64,000 bases of DNA, taken from contig JADFZL010000008.1 in the NCBI GenBank assembly GCA_015232575.1, forward strand, positions 219,248 to 283,247. The letters run 5' to 3'. The notes beneath the pieces were generated by a model. It was not told where the DNA came from, did no database searches, and saw only the letters and a program-made list of their open reading frames with translations. Shown piece after piece: positions 27,742 through 36,535 of the stretch. Position 1 is the stretch's first letter. Every line of letters begins with the position of its first letter. The translations under genes and the position numbers were made by a program. The stretch is from Candidatus Rifleibacteriota bacterium. Its GTDB lineage: Bacteria; Muiribacteriota; Ozemobacteria; Ozemobacterales; Ozemobacteraceae.

Positions 27742-29166
27742 CTAGTTATTATCTGTATTATTGTTCTCTTCAAGAAAATCGCGTGCCAGAGACTGAAAAT
27801 GTGGTCTGATTCCAATTGTCAAAGCAACCTGAAGATGATGACGGGCCTTCCCCGGAGTTTTTTTCTTCAAAAGCATTCCAAGCTGAAAATGTGCATCGGC
27901 AAAACGCGGATGTAACTCAATTGCTTTTTCAAAAGATTTTTTTGCCGACATTCTTTTTTCAAGTTGAACTTGTGATAACCCGCACCAGTAATAAGCATCC
28001 GGGTAGGGGGAAATTTCGGTTGCTTCAGTGAAATGTCGCAATGCTTCTGTCCAGTGAGCGTCTTCAAAATATTTAATACCCAGAGAAATATGTCGCGCTG
28101 CCGGATCAAATTCAAGAACTGCAACTTTTTTAAGTTCAAGAAGTGCCTCTTCTACGTATCCTTGCTCAAACAGTGTTTGAAATGCCTTATATTCTTTCGA
28201 TTCTCTCCGTTTTTTCCCTTCAGCAAGATTCTGATATGCCTTAATTGCATCGTTCAGCTCGCCTTCCATTTCGTGCAGAACTCCCATGTAAAACCAGCCT
28301 TCCCAGAGAGACGGGTTTTTGTCTATCGCCTTGAGAAAAGTTCTTTTTGACTCAGAGAAATAACCTCTGAAAAGTAGACTTTTTCCAAGAGATACACTTA
28401 TATCAAGATACTCCGGATGCAAAGCAGCCTCACTTCTGAGCTTGTCTAAAATGTCGTCAAGATATCCAATTCGGGTTTCTACTGCAGACAGATTTCTTGC
28501 AGCAACCTGCCATGACGGCCATCTGTAAACAATCTTTTTCAGGAAAGCCTGCGCTTCATCTAATTTATATGACTGCATCTTGAGTACAGCAATGTTATTC
28601 TGAATCTGTCTGTCTTCCGGAAGAAGATCAAGGGCGGCAGAAAAATATTCTCCGGCTGATACAAACATATTTCTCAGAAGAAAGATATTGCCAAGTGCGT
28701 TAAGCACAGCGGGGTCATCCGGGAACAACTGTTTCGCATGGAACAATTGTTTTTCGGCTTCGTTAAATCTTCCAAGACAGCGCAACACTTTCGCTTTAAG
28801 AAGAATCAGAGGTTTGGAATCGGGAACGTATAATGATGCAGAGTCAATTTTTTCAAGTGCCTCATTTACACGTTCGGCTTTTAAAAGCCTTTCAACCTGT
28901 GATGTCAGATCAACCGAGCCTTCAAAAACAATTTCTTCAGATAAAGATCTTGCTTCAGAATCAAAATTTTCTTCGATAAATGATGAAAGCTGCCCGCCGG
29001 TTTCACGGTATTTTTTTCGGGTTACTTCCACAAAATAGGCTATATTCGGGTATTTCGGATCAAGTCTCTCTACATGAAGGAACTCAATCAGTGCGGCAGA
29101 AAAAAAGCTGCCCCTGAAGTAATGAACGCCCCGTTCAAAAATTTCGTCAATTTTTCTTTTTCCCAT
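27742..29166 (-). CDS. Tetratricopeptide repeat protein
   Basis: A 474-aa protein with about ten TPR motifs from about residue 95 to the end, for example PSLWEGWFYMGVLHEMEGEL and PDAYYWCGLSQVQLEKRMSA. No signal peptide is evident, so it is probably cytoplasmic. ATG 29166 is chosen; the upstream frame to 29214 lacks a ribosome site. It lies about 100 bases upstream of the PilB-like gene on the same strand and may be a pilus-assembly scaffold, as TPR proteins often accompany such systems; that is inference. Confidence 0.8.
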   Translation of the reverse strand: MGKRKIDEIFERGVHYFRGSFFSAALIEFLHVERLDPKYPNIAYFVEVTRKKYRETGGQLSSFIEENFDSEARSLSEEIVFEGSVDLTSQVERLLKAERVNEALEKIDSASLYVPDSKPLILLKAKVLRCLGRFNEAEKQLFHAKQLFPDDPAVLNALGNIFLLRNMFVSAGEYFSAALDLLPEDRQIQNNIAVLKMQSYKLDEAQAFLKKIVYRWPSWQVAARNLSAVETRIGYLDDILDKLRSEAALHPEYLDISVSLGKSLLFRGYFSESKRTFLKAIDKNPSLWEGWFYMGVLHEMEGELNDAIKAYQNLAEGKKRRESKEYKAFQTLFEQGYVEEALLELKKVAVLEFDPAARHISLGIKYFEDAHWTEALRHFTEATEISPYPDAYYWCGLSQVQLEKRMSAKKSFEKAIELHPRFADAHFQLGMLLKKKTPGKARHHLQVALTIGIRPHFQSLARDFLEENNNTDNN

Positions 29167-29186
29167 AAAAAAACCCGCCAATTTGG

Positions 29187-29215
29187 TTGCAGTGAAAAAA
29201 CGTTGATGATACAAT
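29187..29215 (+). promoter_or_regulatory. Putative promoter of the Hsp100 gene
   Basis: TTGCAG (29187-29192) and TACAAT (29210-29215) are 17 bases apart and lie about 70 bases before the start, which has an excellent TAGGAGGG ribosome site. Confidence 0.5.
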
Positions 29216-29282
29216 AGATTAACTTAGTGGACACTGCTTGTCAACGTCAAAAAAAAATGTACCCTAAATTAGGAGGGATTCA

Positions 29283-30695
29283 ATGGATTCCACTCCAGGA
29301 ATCAAGATGAAGTTTTGTGAATCGCTTGATCGTTTCGTTGCAATTCGGGCATTCACACCAGAGCAAAAACAGCAACTTTTCAAGAACATGAAGATCACCG
29401 ACAAGAAGTCTTATAAACGGCTGATCATCAATGCTTCGGTAGTCAATTATCTTGATGAAATAGCACCTTTGGTCTTTCAGAACAATGAATATCCCCTCCT
29501 CGGAGAAATAATCGAACAGGAGCTGTATAATCTTTGTGTCAAGGTAAATCCAACTCTTGATATCAAAGAGGTTACAATTCAGGTTGATGAAGCCACAGCC
29601 AGCGGTGCTTCGATTCCAATGATCGGATCTGATCCTTCTCTTGAAGGCAAAACAAAACAGAGCAAGTTCATGGAAATCGAAAATCATCTTAAAAAGAGAA
29701 TAATTGGTCAGGATGAAGCTATCGTTGTAGTATCTCAGGGAATCAGGAAAGCTAAAGTCGGGCTGAAAAACCCGAAGAGACCGGTTGGTTCTTTCGTATT
29801 CGTAGGTCAGACAGGTGTCGGAAAAACAGAACTCGCAAAAGCTCTCTGCGAATTTCTGACCGGAAACGAAACTGATCTTGTCAGAATCGACTGCTCAGAG
29901 TTTGCCATGAGTCATGAATACTCGAAACTTATTGGTGCGCCTCCAGGCTATATTGGCCACAATGAGGGCGGCTATCTGACTGAATCAGTCAAGAGCAAAC
30001 CCAATGGTGTAGTTGTTTTCGACGAAATTGAAAAAGCCCACGAGAAAGTACACAACCTTCTGCTTCAGCTTCTCGACGAAGGTATCCTTACTGACAGCAA
30101 GGGAGAAACCGTTTCTTTCAGGGAATCCTGCGTTATCATGACCACCAACATCGGGGTCTCAGAAATCACTGCCGAAGAAAGCAAGCCAGGTTTCAGGTCT
30201 GGTGGAATTGCTGATAACAGCAACGAAATCAATAAACTCGAAAACCTGACCCATGAGCAAAAAGCTAAAATTACGCGAAAATCACTGGAAAAGAAATTTC
30301 CACCCGAATTTCTGAACCGCATCGATGAAATCGTAGTTTTTCGAGCATTGACAAAAGAAGATAATTTGCAAATTCTAGATATTCTTCTTTCTGAAGTATC
30401 TCTGCGTTTGAAGAATTTATCAATACAGATCGACTTTTCACCAGAGTTACGGACCTTTCTTGTCGATCAGGGAATCGACCTGAAATACGGTGCGAGACCT
30501 CTCAGAAGAACAATTCACCGATTCATTGAAAATCCTCTGGCAGAAGCAATTCTGAAAGGCGATTTCAACAAGGGAGATATAATTTCTGCAGAAAAAGGGA
30601 AATCTGGATCAAACGAAGAATGCGCAATATTCAAAATCTCCGGAAAATTTGATCCTCATCCAGATACCCCGGCAGCAGAAAACAAACCCAAGTAA
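29283..30695 (+). CDS. Single-ring Hsp100/Clp-family AAA+ ATPase
   Basis: A 470-aa ATPase equivalent to the second (D2) ring of ClpB/ClpC. It has Walker A GQTGVGKT 175-182, pore loop GYIG 222-225, Walker B VVFDEIE 244-250, sensor 1 region VIMTTNIG, and a C-terminal ClpB-D2-small domain (about 370-450) with GARPLRRTI. The first 130 residues are not a Clp N-domain I recognise, and the D1 ring is absent. ClpX is an alternative for a single-ring protein, but the zinc domain of ClpX is missing and the motifs are ClpC-like. It may unfold specific substrates bound by its own N-terminal domain. No clpP is near. Confidence 0.85.
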   Translation: MDSTPGIKMKFCESLDRFVAIRAFTPEQKQQLFKNMKITDKKSYKRLIINASVVNYLDEIAPLVFQNNEYPLLGEIIEQELYNLCVKVNPTLDIKEVTIQVDEATASGASIPMIGSDPSLEGKTKQSKFMEIENHLKKRIIGQDEAIVVVSQGIRKAKVGLKNPKRPVGSFVFVGQTGVGKTELAKALCEFLTGNETDLVRIDCSEFAMSHEYSKLIGAPPGYIGHNEGGYLTESVKSKPNGVVVFDEIEKAHEKVHNLLLQLLDEGILTDSKGETVSFRESCVIMTTNIGVSEITAEESKPGFRSGGIADNSNEINKLENLTHEQKAKITRKSLEKKFPPEFLNRIDEIVVFRALTKEDNLQILDILLSEVSLRLKNLSIQIDFSPELRTFLVDQGIDLKYGARPLRRTIHRFIENPLAEAILKGDFNKGDIISAEKGKSGSNEECAIFKISGKFDPHPDTPAAENKPK

Positions 30696-30703
30696 AACCT
30701 GAA

Positions 30704-31711
30704 ATGAAAATCTGTGTATCTATACCTGTTCACGAAAGACCAGATGTAATCCTGGATCAAATCAAAAATTTCAGGTTTTATCTTCCTGATTGCCAGATAG
30801 TTCTTCATAAAAGTCAGAATTTCATTCACTCCCCCGAATTTGGAAAGTTCGATGAACTTGAAAAACTTGAGGGAGTTAGTGTTAATCCCGTAAGCCTCCC
30901 CACCTGGTCAAAGTGGGGAAGTTTTGTTCATGTACATAATTCAAATTTTGAATTTGCTGAAAAGAACCTTTCTTTTGACTATTTCTGCCTTCACGCCAGT
31001 AATGACCTTTATGTAAAACCGGGCGCACTGAAGTATATTTCTTCTTTCGATGCCGGTTTTCAACAGGATCTAATTGATTCTTCCTCTAAATGGGTACTGA
31101 AAGACAAAATTTTTTCAGACCCTGATCTGAAAAAAATTATGGAGTTATCTGGCGCTAAAGATATTTTCGGATCACAGGTTGAGGGAATGTTTTTCAAACG
31201 CGGAATTTTTTCGAAAATGGTGGAAATTATAAACAAATGCTACGACTTCGAAAATGTACAATTGAATTACGAAAGAGCCGAAGTATATTATCCGACACTT
31301 GCCAGAAAGCTTTCACCATCAACAGGACTCCCATGTGTTTTCAGTTCTGTTGCTGCCGCGCTCCCCGAGATAGTTCCGGAAGTTGTTGAAAAAATTCGAG
31401 AAAATCTGCTGACAAGAGAATCAATAATTTCTATCTACAGAAATTATCAACCAGGCTCGCCAACTTCAGCTTCAGAATCAAAAAAAATGATTATAAAAAA
31501 ACTTAAGACCTATGCAAAGGCATTTATCCAACTTTTAAAAGAACGAAAAATGCCAGATATCGGTTTTGACGTTTCAAAAATTCCACCGTTTGATAACAAA
31601 TACACTGTTAATAACGTTTATGCAGTTAAGCGCGTTGACAGAGAAATTAATAATCCACTCAGATGCAAAATTCGTGATCTGACAAAAATGGACCGGGAAA
31701 AAACCTTATGA
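30704..31711 (+). CDS. Glycosyltransferase-like protein
   Basis: A 335-aa cytoplasmic protein. It begins MKICVSIPVHERPDVILDQI, the typical first strand of GT-A glycosyltransferases, and contains FDYFCLHASNDLYVKPGAL where a DxD-like metal site would stand (SND). No membrane segment. It is the first of four genes that overlap by four bases each (ATGA), the rest being phosphatase and nucleotidyltransferases. I infer that it decorates a surface glycan; donor and acceptor are unknown. Confidence 0.6.
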   Translation: MKICVSIPVHERPDVILDQIKNFRFYLPDCQIVLHKSQNFIHSPEFGKFDELEKLEGVSVNPVSLPTWSKWGSFVHVHNSNFEFAEKNLSFDYFCLHASNDLYVKPGALKYISSFDAGFQQDLIDSSSKWVLKDKIFSDPDLKKIMELSGAKDIFGSQVEGMFFKRGIFSKMVEIINKCYDFENVQLNYERAEVYYPTLARKLSPSTGLPCVFSSVAAALPEIVPEVVEKIRENLLTRESIISIYRNYQPGSPTSASESKKMIIKKLKTYAKAFIQLLKERKMPDIGFDVSKIPPFDNKYTVNNVYAVKRVDREINNPLRCKIRDLTKMDREKTL

Positions 31712-32091
31712 TACAAAAAGAAAAATGCATTGTAATGGACATTGACGGCACGTTATGTCCAATAAAAAAAGAAAATGAAAAATATGAAGATCTTAAATGC
31801 TACCCGGAAGTTCTTGCAAAACTGCGTGAGTACAGAAATGCGGGCTTTTATATAATATTGTACAGCGCCAGAAATATGAGAACCTACGACGGAAATGTCG
31901 GCAGAATTAATGCAAATACCGCAAAGTTTACACTTGAATGGCTTGACCGATGTGAAATTCCTTATGATGAAATACATTTTGGAAAGCCATGGCCCGGCAA
32001 AGGCGGCTTTTATGTCGATGATCAGACAATCAGACCTGATGAGTTTGTCAAACTTTCATATCAGGAAATCTGTAAACTTCTCGCAAAATGA
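31708..32091 (+). CDS. HAD-superfamily phosphatase, capsule-locus type
   Basis: A 127-aa hydrolase with the HAD motif I MDIDGTLCP (nucleophile Asp and +2 Asp), motif II Ser in YSARNMRTY, and motif IV GFYVDDQTIRPDE. It is close in size and motif order to the small HAD proteins of Campylobacter capsule loci. It overlaps the genes on either side by four bases. Its substrate is probably a phosphosugar or phospho-alcohol used by the neighbouring transferases. Confidence 0.8.
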   Translation: MIQKEKCIVMDIDGTLCPIKKENEKYEDLKCYPEVLAKLREYRNAGFYIILYSARNMRTYDGNVGRINANTAKFTLEWLDRCEIPYDEIHFGKPWPGKGGFYVDDQTIRPDEFVKLSYQEICKLLAK

Positions 32092-33788
32092 ACAAGCTCC
32101 TTCTTCTTCCAAGCGCCAAGTTTATTCCGCCTGAACTTCAACTCGAATTTGGACGGATTCCAACCGGTTTGGTACCTGTCGATAGCAGACCAGTGCTTGA
32201 GCACATTGCAGGTCCTTACATAAAAGAAGGATTTGAAGCACTTATAGCTGTTAACGAAGGCGCAGATCTTGTTGAAAAGTTTCTCAGCAAACGTCCCGAT
32301 CTTCATACAAGTTCATACAACGTCGGACAGACAAAAAGTCTTGGTGAAACAATTTTTCTTTCAATAAAATCCTGTACCATACTTCCAGGGTTTCTTGTGA
32401 TAAACTTTGCAGACACGCATATCGATGAACCTCTCACAATCCCTGACGCAATAGCATATTCCAAACTTGCAGAACACTTCCGCTGGACAACCTTCGCTGT
32501 CGATTCCGAAAAAAGAATTGTTCGGATCGAAGAAAAAGATGTTGAGAAAAGCGATGATACTGACTGGAAAACTTTCGTCGGAGTTTTTTCGATTTCCAAT
32601 GTCAGACTTTTTACTGATATTCTTGAAAAGTGCCTTTCCAGACCCCGTGAACGCCTTGACCCGTTTTATATAGCTCTTACCGAATACTTTAACGGACTAA
32701 GTACTGCATCCAGAAACTTATATTCTGCAGTATCGTGGCATGATTTCGGGCACCTCGACACTTATTATTCTTCGAAAAAGACTTTTTTTCTGAACAGACG
32801 CTATTTCAACACAATAAAAATAGACCGATTCAAAGGTGTTCTCAGAAAAACATCCACAGAAACAAGGAAATTTCTGGATGAAATACTCTGGTATCTCAAG
32901 CTTCCAAAAGGCCTTCAACACATCGCTCCGAGAGTTTTCGATTTTTCCCTCGAATTCGAAAGACCTTTTGTAGAACTGGAATTTTATGGCTATCCGGCAC
33001 TTAACGACGTATTTCTTTACGGAAACTTTCATATCGGACTCTGGAACCAGATTCTGATTGCAATAAAATCGCTGATAAGTGAGCTTTTTAAGTATCAGTA
33101 TAATCCGACCGATGACAATGTTTTGTCTGCATCAATGAAAGATATGTATGAAGAGAAGACCCGTTCCCGACTTCAAAAGATAAATGATAATCCGCTTTTT
33201 GAGGTATTCTATCAGAAGAACTTGAAGATTAACGGAAAAGATTGTCTGAATCTTCCCGAAACTCTTTCAATGATGGGCACAATTGCCGAAAAAATTAAGC
33301 TGTATGAGAAGCGCTGTTTTTCAATCATTCACGGAGATCTTTGTCTGAGTAATATTTTATTTGATCAGCGCAACAATATTGTCCGAGTTATCGACCCCCG
33401 CGGACGGTTCGGCAATCTGGAACTCTACGGAGACATGCGTTACGACATAGCAAAACTTGTACACAGCTTTGAAGGCGATTACGACTTCATTGTAAACGGG
33501 CTTTTTGAAATCAGAACAGATATGAATGAGATTTTCCTTAACGTGTTTCTTAACGAAAATCATCTCAGAGTCAGGGAACTCTTCAGTAATTGGCTTCGCA
33601 AGAACTGGAACGATGATCTTCTGGGAATTCAATATATTGAAAGTATGCTTTTTCTGAGCATGGTTCCTCTGCACGCAGATTCACCCGATTCTCAGAAAGC
33701 CTTTATGGCAAAAGGATTAACAATCTTTACTGATCTGGTTTCAAAAATAAACTCTTCAGAAACAAAAACAACAAAGGAAAAGACATGA
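32088..33788 (+). CDS. Nucleotidyltransferase fused to an aminoglycoside-phosphotransferase-like kinase
   Basis: A 566-aa protein. The N-terminal half (1-250) follows the sugar-phosphate nucleotidyltransferase pattern, although the opening IPTGLVPVDSRPVLEHI is a divergent form of the usual Gly-rich loop. The C-terminal half (about 270-550) has the APH/choline-kinase motifs IIHGDLCLSNILFD (catalytic Asp) and VIDPRG (metal-binding Asp). Together they could phosphorylate a small molecule and activate it to a CDP- or UDP-derivative, like the enzyme sets behind phosphocholine or O-methyl phosphoramidate decoration. Which molecule is unknown. Confidence 0.75.
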   Translation: MNKLLLLPSAKFIPPELQLEFGRIPTGLVPVDSRPVLEHIAGPYIKEGFEALIAVNEGADLVEKFLSKRPDLHTSSYNVGQTKSLGETIFLSIKSCTILPGFLVINFADTHIDEPLTIPDAIAYSKLAEHFRWTTFAVDSEKRIVRIEEKDVEKSDDTDWKTFVGVFSISNVRLFTDILEKCLSRPRERLDPFYIALTEYFNGLSTASRNLYSAVSWHDFGHLDTYYSSKKTFFLNRRYFNTIKIDRFKGVLRKTSTETRKFLDEILWYLKLPKGLQHIAPRVFDFSLEFERPFVELEFYGYPALNDVFLYGNFHIGLWNQILIAIKSLISELFKYQYNPTDDNVLSASMKDMYEEKTRSRLQKINDNPLFEVFYQKNLKINGKDCLNLPETLSMMGTIAEKIKLYEKRCFSIIHGDLCLSNILFDQRNNIVRVIDPRGRFGNLELYGDMRYDIAKLVHSFEGDYDFIVNGLFEIRTDMNEIFLNVFLNENHLRVRELFSNWLRKNWNDDLLGIQYIESMLFLSMVPLHADSPDSQKAFMAKGLTIFTDLVSKINSSETKTTKEKT

Positions 33789-34531
33789 AATCTGGAAAGC
33801 ATCAGATGATAATTACCATGGCCGGAATCGGCATGAGATTTCGTAAAGCCGGCTATGACAAACCAAAATACATGATTGAAGTTAAAGGCAGAACATTGTT
33901 TGAATGGGCTATGGAAAGCCTTAGAAACTGGTTTTCAACTTCAAAGTTCCACTTCATCGTGCTTGAACAGGATAATGCGTCAGCTTTTATTGAGCAGACT
34001 TCAAAAAAAACAGGAATTTCTGATGTAAATATAATTCAGATTGCAAAACAAACTGATGGTCAGGCAACTTCAGCTCTTTTCGTGGAAAACTTCATTGAAA
34101 ATCCTGATTCATCAATGTCGATTTACAACATTGACACATTTGTTGAACCAGTCGGTCTTCCATGTACAAAACCGAGCTGCGATGGATGGATACCTTGCTT
34201 TCCAGGCGCCGGAGATGGCTGGAGTTTTGTTGGATTGGATTCTGAAGGCTTCGCAACTGAAGTGCGTGAGAAAAAGCGCATTTCACCACATGCAACTATA
34301 GGCTTTTACTGGTTTTCCTCATGGAAATTGTACAGGCAGGTTTATAACGAATATTATTCAAATACTGCAAATCTTGAAAAGAACGAAAAATATGTCGCAC
34401 CTTTGTACAACAAACTAATTTCAGATGGCAGAAAAGTCAGAATTCACGAAATTCCAATAAAACTTGTTCATGCCCTTGGCACCCCGGAAGAAGTTAATTT
34501 GTTCAGGGAATCAGACTGGTCAGCAGAATGA
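33785..34531 (+). CDS. Sugar-phosphate/CTP nucleotidyltransferase-like protein
   Basis: A 248-aa NTP-transferase. The signature loop is MAGIGMRFRKAGYDKPKYMI, with the conserved Gly, Arg and Lys; YNIDTFV supplies the metal-binding Asp region. Cj1416-like cytidylyltransferases of Campylobacter are comparable by context. It overlaps both neighbours by four bases, so the five genes 30704-35331 are probably one transcript. Substrate unknown. Confidence 0.75.
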   Translation: MKSGKHQMIITMAGIGMRFRKAGYDKPKYMIEVKGRTLFEWAMESLRNWFSTSKFHFIVLEQDNASAFIEQTSKKTGISDVNIIQIAKQTDGQATSALFVENFIENPDSSMSIYNIDTFVEPVGLPCTKPSCDGWIPCFPGAGDGWSFVGLDSEGFATEVREKKRISPHATIGFYWFSSWKLYRQVYNEYYSNTANLEKNEKYVAPLYNKLISDGRKVRIHEIPIKLVHALGTPEEVNLFRESDWSAE

Positions 34532-35331
34532 ACTGGCTGGACAAACTGGAAAGAAAAGTTCCCGGGCTTGCAATTCCCGGGTTGATGCGCATGATAAGCA
34601 TGCTCATGTTTCTCACCTTTGCACTGGATCAGATGCAGATTGTTCCGCTTCATAAATGGTTCCTGAGCGGTGAGCTTGTCATGGCAGGTGAAGTCTGGCG
34701 GCTGCTGAGCTTTATTTTTATTCCGCCGGCAAGCAACATGATTTTTCTGGTCTTCGCGCTGATGATCATTGTCATGACCGGTGACGGTCTCGAACTCGAG
34801 TGGGGTAGTTTCAGACTTACGGTATATTATCTCTTCGGATTGCTTGCAAACATTGCGATTGCATTCATTTTCCCTGATATTTTCATCTCAAACAGTTTTC
34901 TGAACCTGTCATTGTTTCTTGCATTTGCAACTGTTTATCCAGACTATGAAATTCTTCTATTTTTTATCCTTCCGGTGAAAATCAAGTATCTGGCATTGAT
35001 AAGTGCGGTTTCAATTGTTTATGGAATTCTTTTCGGGCCGATGGCAATGAAAGCTGTCGCAATATTATCTATTGCAAATTATCTTCTTTTTTTTGGACCT
35101 TTAACGATCACATCAATCTTTCGAGGTGCTGGAAACTATCAGAGACGAAAAAAATTTGAAGAATCGTTCAAGTCATCTTCCGAGGCAAGACATATCTGCA
35201 CAAGCTGCGGACGCTCAGAAAAATCTGATCCGGAACTTGTGTTCCGTTACTGTGTCTGCAAATCATGTCAGCCAGACGGAAAAGCTTTCTGCACCGAGCA
35301 TCTTCAGGATCACTTGAAAGCAGCTCAATAA
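34528..35331 (+). CDS. Rhomboid-like membrane protein with C-terminal zinc ribbon
   Basis: A 267-aa protein with about six membrane helices (20-200) in the arrangement of the rhomboid/DUF1751 group. It lacks a GxSG active-site motif, so it is probably not a protease. The last 50 residues contain a zinc site (CTSCG ... CVCKSCQ ... CTEH) and are cytosolic. Its ATG overlaps the previous stop. Why it travels with sugar-activation genes is not clear. Confidence 0.65.
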   Translation: MNWLDKLERKVPGLAIPGLMRMISMLMFLTFALDQMQIVPLHKWFLSGELVMAGEVWRLLSFIFIPPASNMIFLVFALMIIVMTGDGLELEWGSFRLTVYYLFGLLANIAIAFIFPDIFISNSFLNLSLFLAFATVYPDYEILLFFILPVKIKYLALISAVSIVYGILFGPMAMKAVAILSIANYLLFFGPLTITSIFRGAGNYQRRKKFEESFKSSSEARHICTSCGRSEKSDPELVFRYCVCKSCQPDGKAFCTEHLQDHLKAAQ

Positions 35332-35662
35332 AACTGCAAAGATTAAATTATCGCCCTTTAGGGCGGACAATGAATATGAAATCATTACAAGGCAGTTTGA
35401 ATTCGAAATTTTTGTAGCTACTCAATAAATGTCACGTCTGTTACCTGACCAGAATTATTGAGAAGATACGAAAATCCTTGGTAGTGCGAACGTTTAACTG
35501 ATAAAAAAAAAGAAACTGATTTTTAACCACGGAATACACGGAATAACACGGATTTTTAAAAAGGGAAAATAAAATCATAGTGCATAATCAGTTAAAATGC
35601 TTACACGACCAAATCCTTTAATAAGAAGGATAACACACTCGCTTATATAATGGAGCAAATTA
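35332..35662 (+). other. Intergenic region with second CACGGA repeat
   Basis: Holds the repeat at 35521-35557 (ACCACGGAATACACGGAATA then ACACGG). No gene is seen. Confidence 0.5.
35521..35557 (+). repeat. Dispersed 11-bp-period CACGGA repeat, copy 2
   Basis: Nearly identical to 1367-1403, including the TTTTAACCACGGAA start. Confidence 0.6.
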
Positions 35663-36475
35663 ATGAATAATTACATTGCAGCGATAATACAAGGTATTGT
35701 TGAAGGTTTAACCGAATTTCTTCCGGTTTCATCAACAGGGCACATGATTCTGGTTGCCAGACTCATTTCGTTTGAAACAGATGCAGCAAAGGTTTTTGAG
35801 ATATTCATTCAGCTTGGAGCAATACTGGCTGTTGCAATTTATTACCGCGATAGAATTGCCAGTATCCTGAAGAACTGGAAAGCATCGCCTTTTTCTGCAG
35901 AAAAGCGCCTTACATTATGGCATATCCTTGCCGGAATGCTTCCAGCGCTGGTTTTGGGATTTCTGTTGCACAAAACAATAAAAACCCGGCTTTTCTCGCC
36001 TGAAACAGTCATTATCGGACTCGTTATCGGTGGAATTTTCATGATTTTTGCGGAAAGAAAACAGGGCGAAGTAAAAATAAAAGATATTGATGATCTGTCG
36101 CTTTCAGATTGTGTAAAAATCGGTTTCTTTCAATGTCTGGCACTCTGGCCAGGGTTTTCAAGATCAGGTGCAACAATCGCCGGTGGACTGCTTCTCGGAG
36201 CTTCTCACCGTTCTGCGGCAGATTTTTCCTTCATTCTTGCCATACCCATGATGGCAGCAGCAACAGCTTACGATCTTCTGAAAAGTCATTCTGCTCTTTC
36301 AGCTTCTGACGCAGGATACTTTGCGACAGGCTTCTTTACGGCTTTTGTCGTAGCATGGTTTGCTGTTGTGTACTTCCTGAAATTTCTCGACCGCCTTAAA
36401 CTGACTCCATTCGCCTGGTACAGATTCACACTTGCAGCTTTTTCCGCAATAGTACTCTACGCATATGGAAAATAA
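35663..36475 (+). CDS. uppP: Undecaprenyl-diphosphatase UppP (BacA)
   Basis: A 270-aa integral membrane phosphatase that recycles undecaprenyl diphosphate, the lipid carrier for peptidoglycan and surface glycans. Both signature motifs are present: VEGLTEFLPVSSTGHMILV near the N-terminus and FSRSGATIAGGLLLG near 170. Eight or so helices and usual length. GGAG is found ahead of the ATG. Confers bacitracin tolerance when abundant, which is established for the family. Confidence 0.96.
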   Translation: MNNYIAAIIQGIVEGLTEFLPVSSTGHMILVARLISFETDAAKVFEIFIQLGAILAVAIYYRDRIASILKNWKASPFSAEKRLTLWHILAGMLPALVLGFLLHKTIKTRLFSPETVIIGLVIGGIFMIFAERKQGEVKIKDIDDLSLSDCVKIGFFQCLALWPGFSRSGATIAGGLLLGASHRSAADFSFILAIPMMAAATAYDLLKSHSALSASDAGYFATGFFTAFVVAWFAVVYFLKFLDRLKLTPFAWYRFTLAAFSAIVLYAYGK

Positions 36476-36478
36476 AAA

Positions 36479-36518
36479 CTGCTCAATAACCCGCTGAAAT
36501 CATTGAGTTATTGAGCAG
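36479..36518. terminator. Bidirectional hairpin between uppP and the convergent gene
   Basis: CTGCTCAATAAC and GTTATTGAGCAG form a perfect 12-bp stem with a 16-base loop between two convergent genes. No strong T-run on either side. Confidence 0.5.
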
Positions 36519-36535
36519 ATATAAAATCATATTCC

